64,000 nucleotides of DNA. Origin: Phoronis australis. Its lineage: Eukaryota > Phoronida > Phoronidae. The position numbers and the translations under genes are program-made. The stretch is from the NCBI GenBank assembly GCA_002633005.1, contig NMRA01000369.1:67483-131482 (forward strand). Direction: 5' to 3'. The notes under the pieces were generated by a model. That model ran no database searches. It was not told where the DNA came from and saw only the letters and a list, made by a program, of their open reading frames with translations. Positions 61,512 to 64,000 of this stretch are shown in pieces; positions within the stretch are counted from its first letter, which is position 1; every line of letters starts with the position of its first letter.

Positions 61512-64000
61512 CTGATACGACAGGAAGGAGATTAAGAAGGCATCTCAATAGAATAAAATGAATACAATAGAATAATCTTTACGTAACATCAGGGCACAAT
61601 GAAACAGAAAACACAAGTCAAAACTTTTCCACCGAGACCACATAGTTGTAAAACTACAGACAATAAATAAATAAATATAAGTAATAAGTGGATAAAAAAT
61701 TAAAATAACGAAAACTTTGAAATAAAACATAAATTTACAAATGGCACATTATTCAATTTACACAAAAAGGCACAAATATACGGTTGTGATTCAAGGACCA
61801 CAGAATAGAAGAGAACTTGAGAAAATAATTGTACATTAGCTTCCGAGCTACTTTCTAAAGTATGATGTAATACAGATTGTTTTCAGTATTTTAGAACATC
61901 TAAGCAGATTTCAATTGGCATCGCTAACATTTCGGCAGCCAGAGTATTTTGATTAATTGATAAATATACAGTTAAATGTCTTTTACATGTGGGGTTATTT
62001 TGTGGATACACTGGTTATTTTGTGGATACACTGACAGAAATTAAAAAGAAATGATTATACAGGGGAAATGGTGCCATTTATTCGAAAATCTCAATTCCTA
62101 AATCGGTGGCGACGCCTGAGAACTTTTTGCAGTCCTTAACAGGGATTTAATTGACACAGACGTAGTATCTTTATTTTTTCAGCCACAGGGCGCGACCCTC
62201 TGTATTTTTATTGAAATGGTAAAGGCTTTAACGATCTGGCGGTTTGTTGGAAACAGTGAGCTACCCTGGTTTACATGGTTTGCTGCTTTTCGCAATCAGT
62301 GCCTGACAAACAAAATCGAGACAGGTCTTATACTCGAATAAAATCGGCCTCGGTAATATTTCTTATTATGATAACATTCTACTTCCCTTGTCAACAAGAA
62401 CATTGAAACCACCGGCGACTCAGGAAGCGCTTATAGCTTATTTGGATTGGCCAAACCTAAAATTGCGGATTCGAAAATGATGCATGCATGCAGTGTCTGC
62501 GACTTGTGTTGCGCGCCTCATTAGGCAACAATTCAGATCGCATGAGCGTCTTGTATTCTGACGTCCCCAATGTTTTTCCAAGTCTACACGAGAGAGCCTG
62601 AGAATTGAAACTTCGTACACTCACTAACACACACACTAATTCCAAGAAAACAAATTCATATGGAAGAACCAGTAAACACGTTGTAACAAAAAATGGCTTT
62701 TAGTGAGATTAGCCCCAGCAAAGATCCGAACCTGGAATCGTCGCAGTACTGCTGGCAGGATTAGATCCCGTTAGAGGAATGGCAGAATATTTTAAGCTTC
62801 TTCAACTGGTTAAGTTACCGCCTTGAATTCAGCGAATTTCTGACAATTGAGAGAATTAACAGTTTGTAGTTAAATAAAAAACCGAAGCCAATTGTGTTGT
62901 ATTATAATTCTGGTTAAAGACAAAAACTAAATAGTGTGTTCTACCAACGGCAATATCCAACATGCGTTTTTTAGCCGTAACAACGATAATGTCCGTTTAA
63001 CCCTGTAATAATTTTCTCTGTGAAACCTACTTCAGTCTCCTGGTTTTGTAATTTAAAGTTTCCTCTACACGTGAAGGTCCTAACCAACTTATAATTATTT
63101 TACAAGAATGAAAAAACGCGCGGTAACTTATATAAGTTTTCCGTAGCTTAGGGTTTGGTTTAACGAGGTGACCCATTCTACGGAATTTCAGACAGAAACA
63201 GTCGCGTTGAAACTAGGATTGCTGTATGGTATGTATTTTTGTGAGGGCCATCTGAAAGATAAGCTTTTTTGTCTAAGATGACTGTGGTATCCCTTACTTT
63301 TATACTCACTAACTTTTGCTTATATCGATGGCGCCCTAAGCACTCAACTTGCCTCTAAATAAGTATTTGGAACAGACACGCGTCTGCATGGGTAAAAACC
63401 TAGCAGATCACGATTTGGTACCAGTGTTGCAAATCAAACCATTACGTTTGGTTGTATGGAATGCCCAACGAAGCAGTGTGTGTCAGTACAATGTAATTTT
63501 CACTGCAAAATGGGTAAATTTGTGTAAGCTGTTCGCAATCCTTTCCGACTATTCATTGTTTTCGACAACAGTCCTAACCTCGCTGGGCCCGGGATCTAAT
63601 CTTTTTATTCGAAATCGAACTCGACATTTGGCATTTTCTGTTCTACTTTTGTGTGAACTCAAGATATATGTTATTGTCTTTTATTCTATGTTCGAGTACA
63701 CAGTGGCTTTCGTGAATAACGGTCTAACACCTTCTTTGCACTTGATGAACTCCGCATTGTGTCTGGAGTCAAAATTTCGAATTTTAACACAAAATCTCGA
63801 TTTTTCTAGAAATTTCGAGTTTCCACTGGAGTTTGTAGCTCAAATTTGGGGTCATCAAATATGAACTTGGACTAAAAACGCCTATATATAAACCCCTATG
63901 TACTCGAGCACAAAATAAGAGACATTTATCTTGAGTTCGTACAAAAGTAGAATAGAAAATACCAAAATTAACTTAGAGTTTGATTGCGAATGCAAAGATT
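61512..64000. other. Window end, no gene recognised
   Basis: AT-rich. It may contain the unseen 5' exons of the Kazal gene, but no further Kazal half-module or signal peptide was found on the minus strand. A 20-bp duplication (TTATTTTGTGGATACACTG) lies at about 61994-62032. The open frame ending at 63864 (plus) lacks an ATG at its nominal start and has no domain. Confidence 0.4.

Noticed and set aside
62700-62785. Possible tRNA-like sequence (GATCCGAACCTGG)
   Set aside because: Only a B-box-like fragment; no matching A box or stems.
63349-63864. 171-codon plus-strand frame near the window end
   Set aside because: Begins at TTG, hydrophobic low-specificity composition, no family recognised and no partner exons.

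Overview
The window is animal nuclear DNA: intron-split genes with GT-AG junctions, moderate AT content, many short transposon remnants, microsatellites and two assembly gaps (one N at 5354 and 292 N at 34306-34597). Ectodomain-less UNC5-type ZU5-UPA-death-domain genes, a THAP/TTAA (Kolobok-type) transposon and the repeat load suggest a marine deuterostome invertebrate, most likely amphioxus (Branchiostoma). The organism is an inference; the gene families are read from the sequence.

Layout. One large direct duplication dominates. Copy A (about 870-18673) and copy B (about 29891-59805) are collinear at roughly 95-98% identity, separated by an 11 kb spacer (18674-29890). Each copy starts with an apparently intact four-exon UNC5-like gene (A 1074-5871, B 30095-35305). 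Copy A alone carries a Kolobok-like element (8189-9974) whose empty TTAA site is visible in B (37625-37628). Copy B alone carries four blocks: 38484-39738 (hairpin minisatellite and CTCF-like motifs), 42205-53030, 53653-54483 and 58177-58826. Three of these contain exons: a gene with two RHIM-like motifs (43227-45956, minus), exons 3-4 and then exon 1 of COA8 (51784-54173, minus), and the last exon of a multi-Kazal gene (58431-61511, minus). Copy A keeps only COA8 exon 2 and one Kazal exon with a frameshift and a lost splice donor. Copy A is therefore a decayed duplicate (or null haplotype) for those genes, while both UNC5-like copies stay open.

The spacer holds a predicted small single-pass membrane protein (22137-28398, plus) with a Thr/Ser-rich ectodomain and a tyrosine-motif tail, behind a CRE-type promoter. 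A minisatellite has expanded in its first intron.

How the genes may work together (inference). The UNC5CL-type death-domain proteins, the candidate RHIM-motif protein and the tyrosine-motif receptor are all plausible parts of cell-death or innate-immune signalling. COA8 is a housekeeping mitochondrial complex IV factor and the Kazal protein a likely secreted protease inhibitor. The most novel item is the RHIM-like gene at 43.2-46.0 kb, which is inferred from splice sites and motif spacing only.
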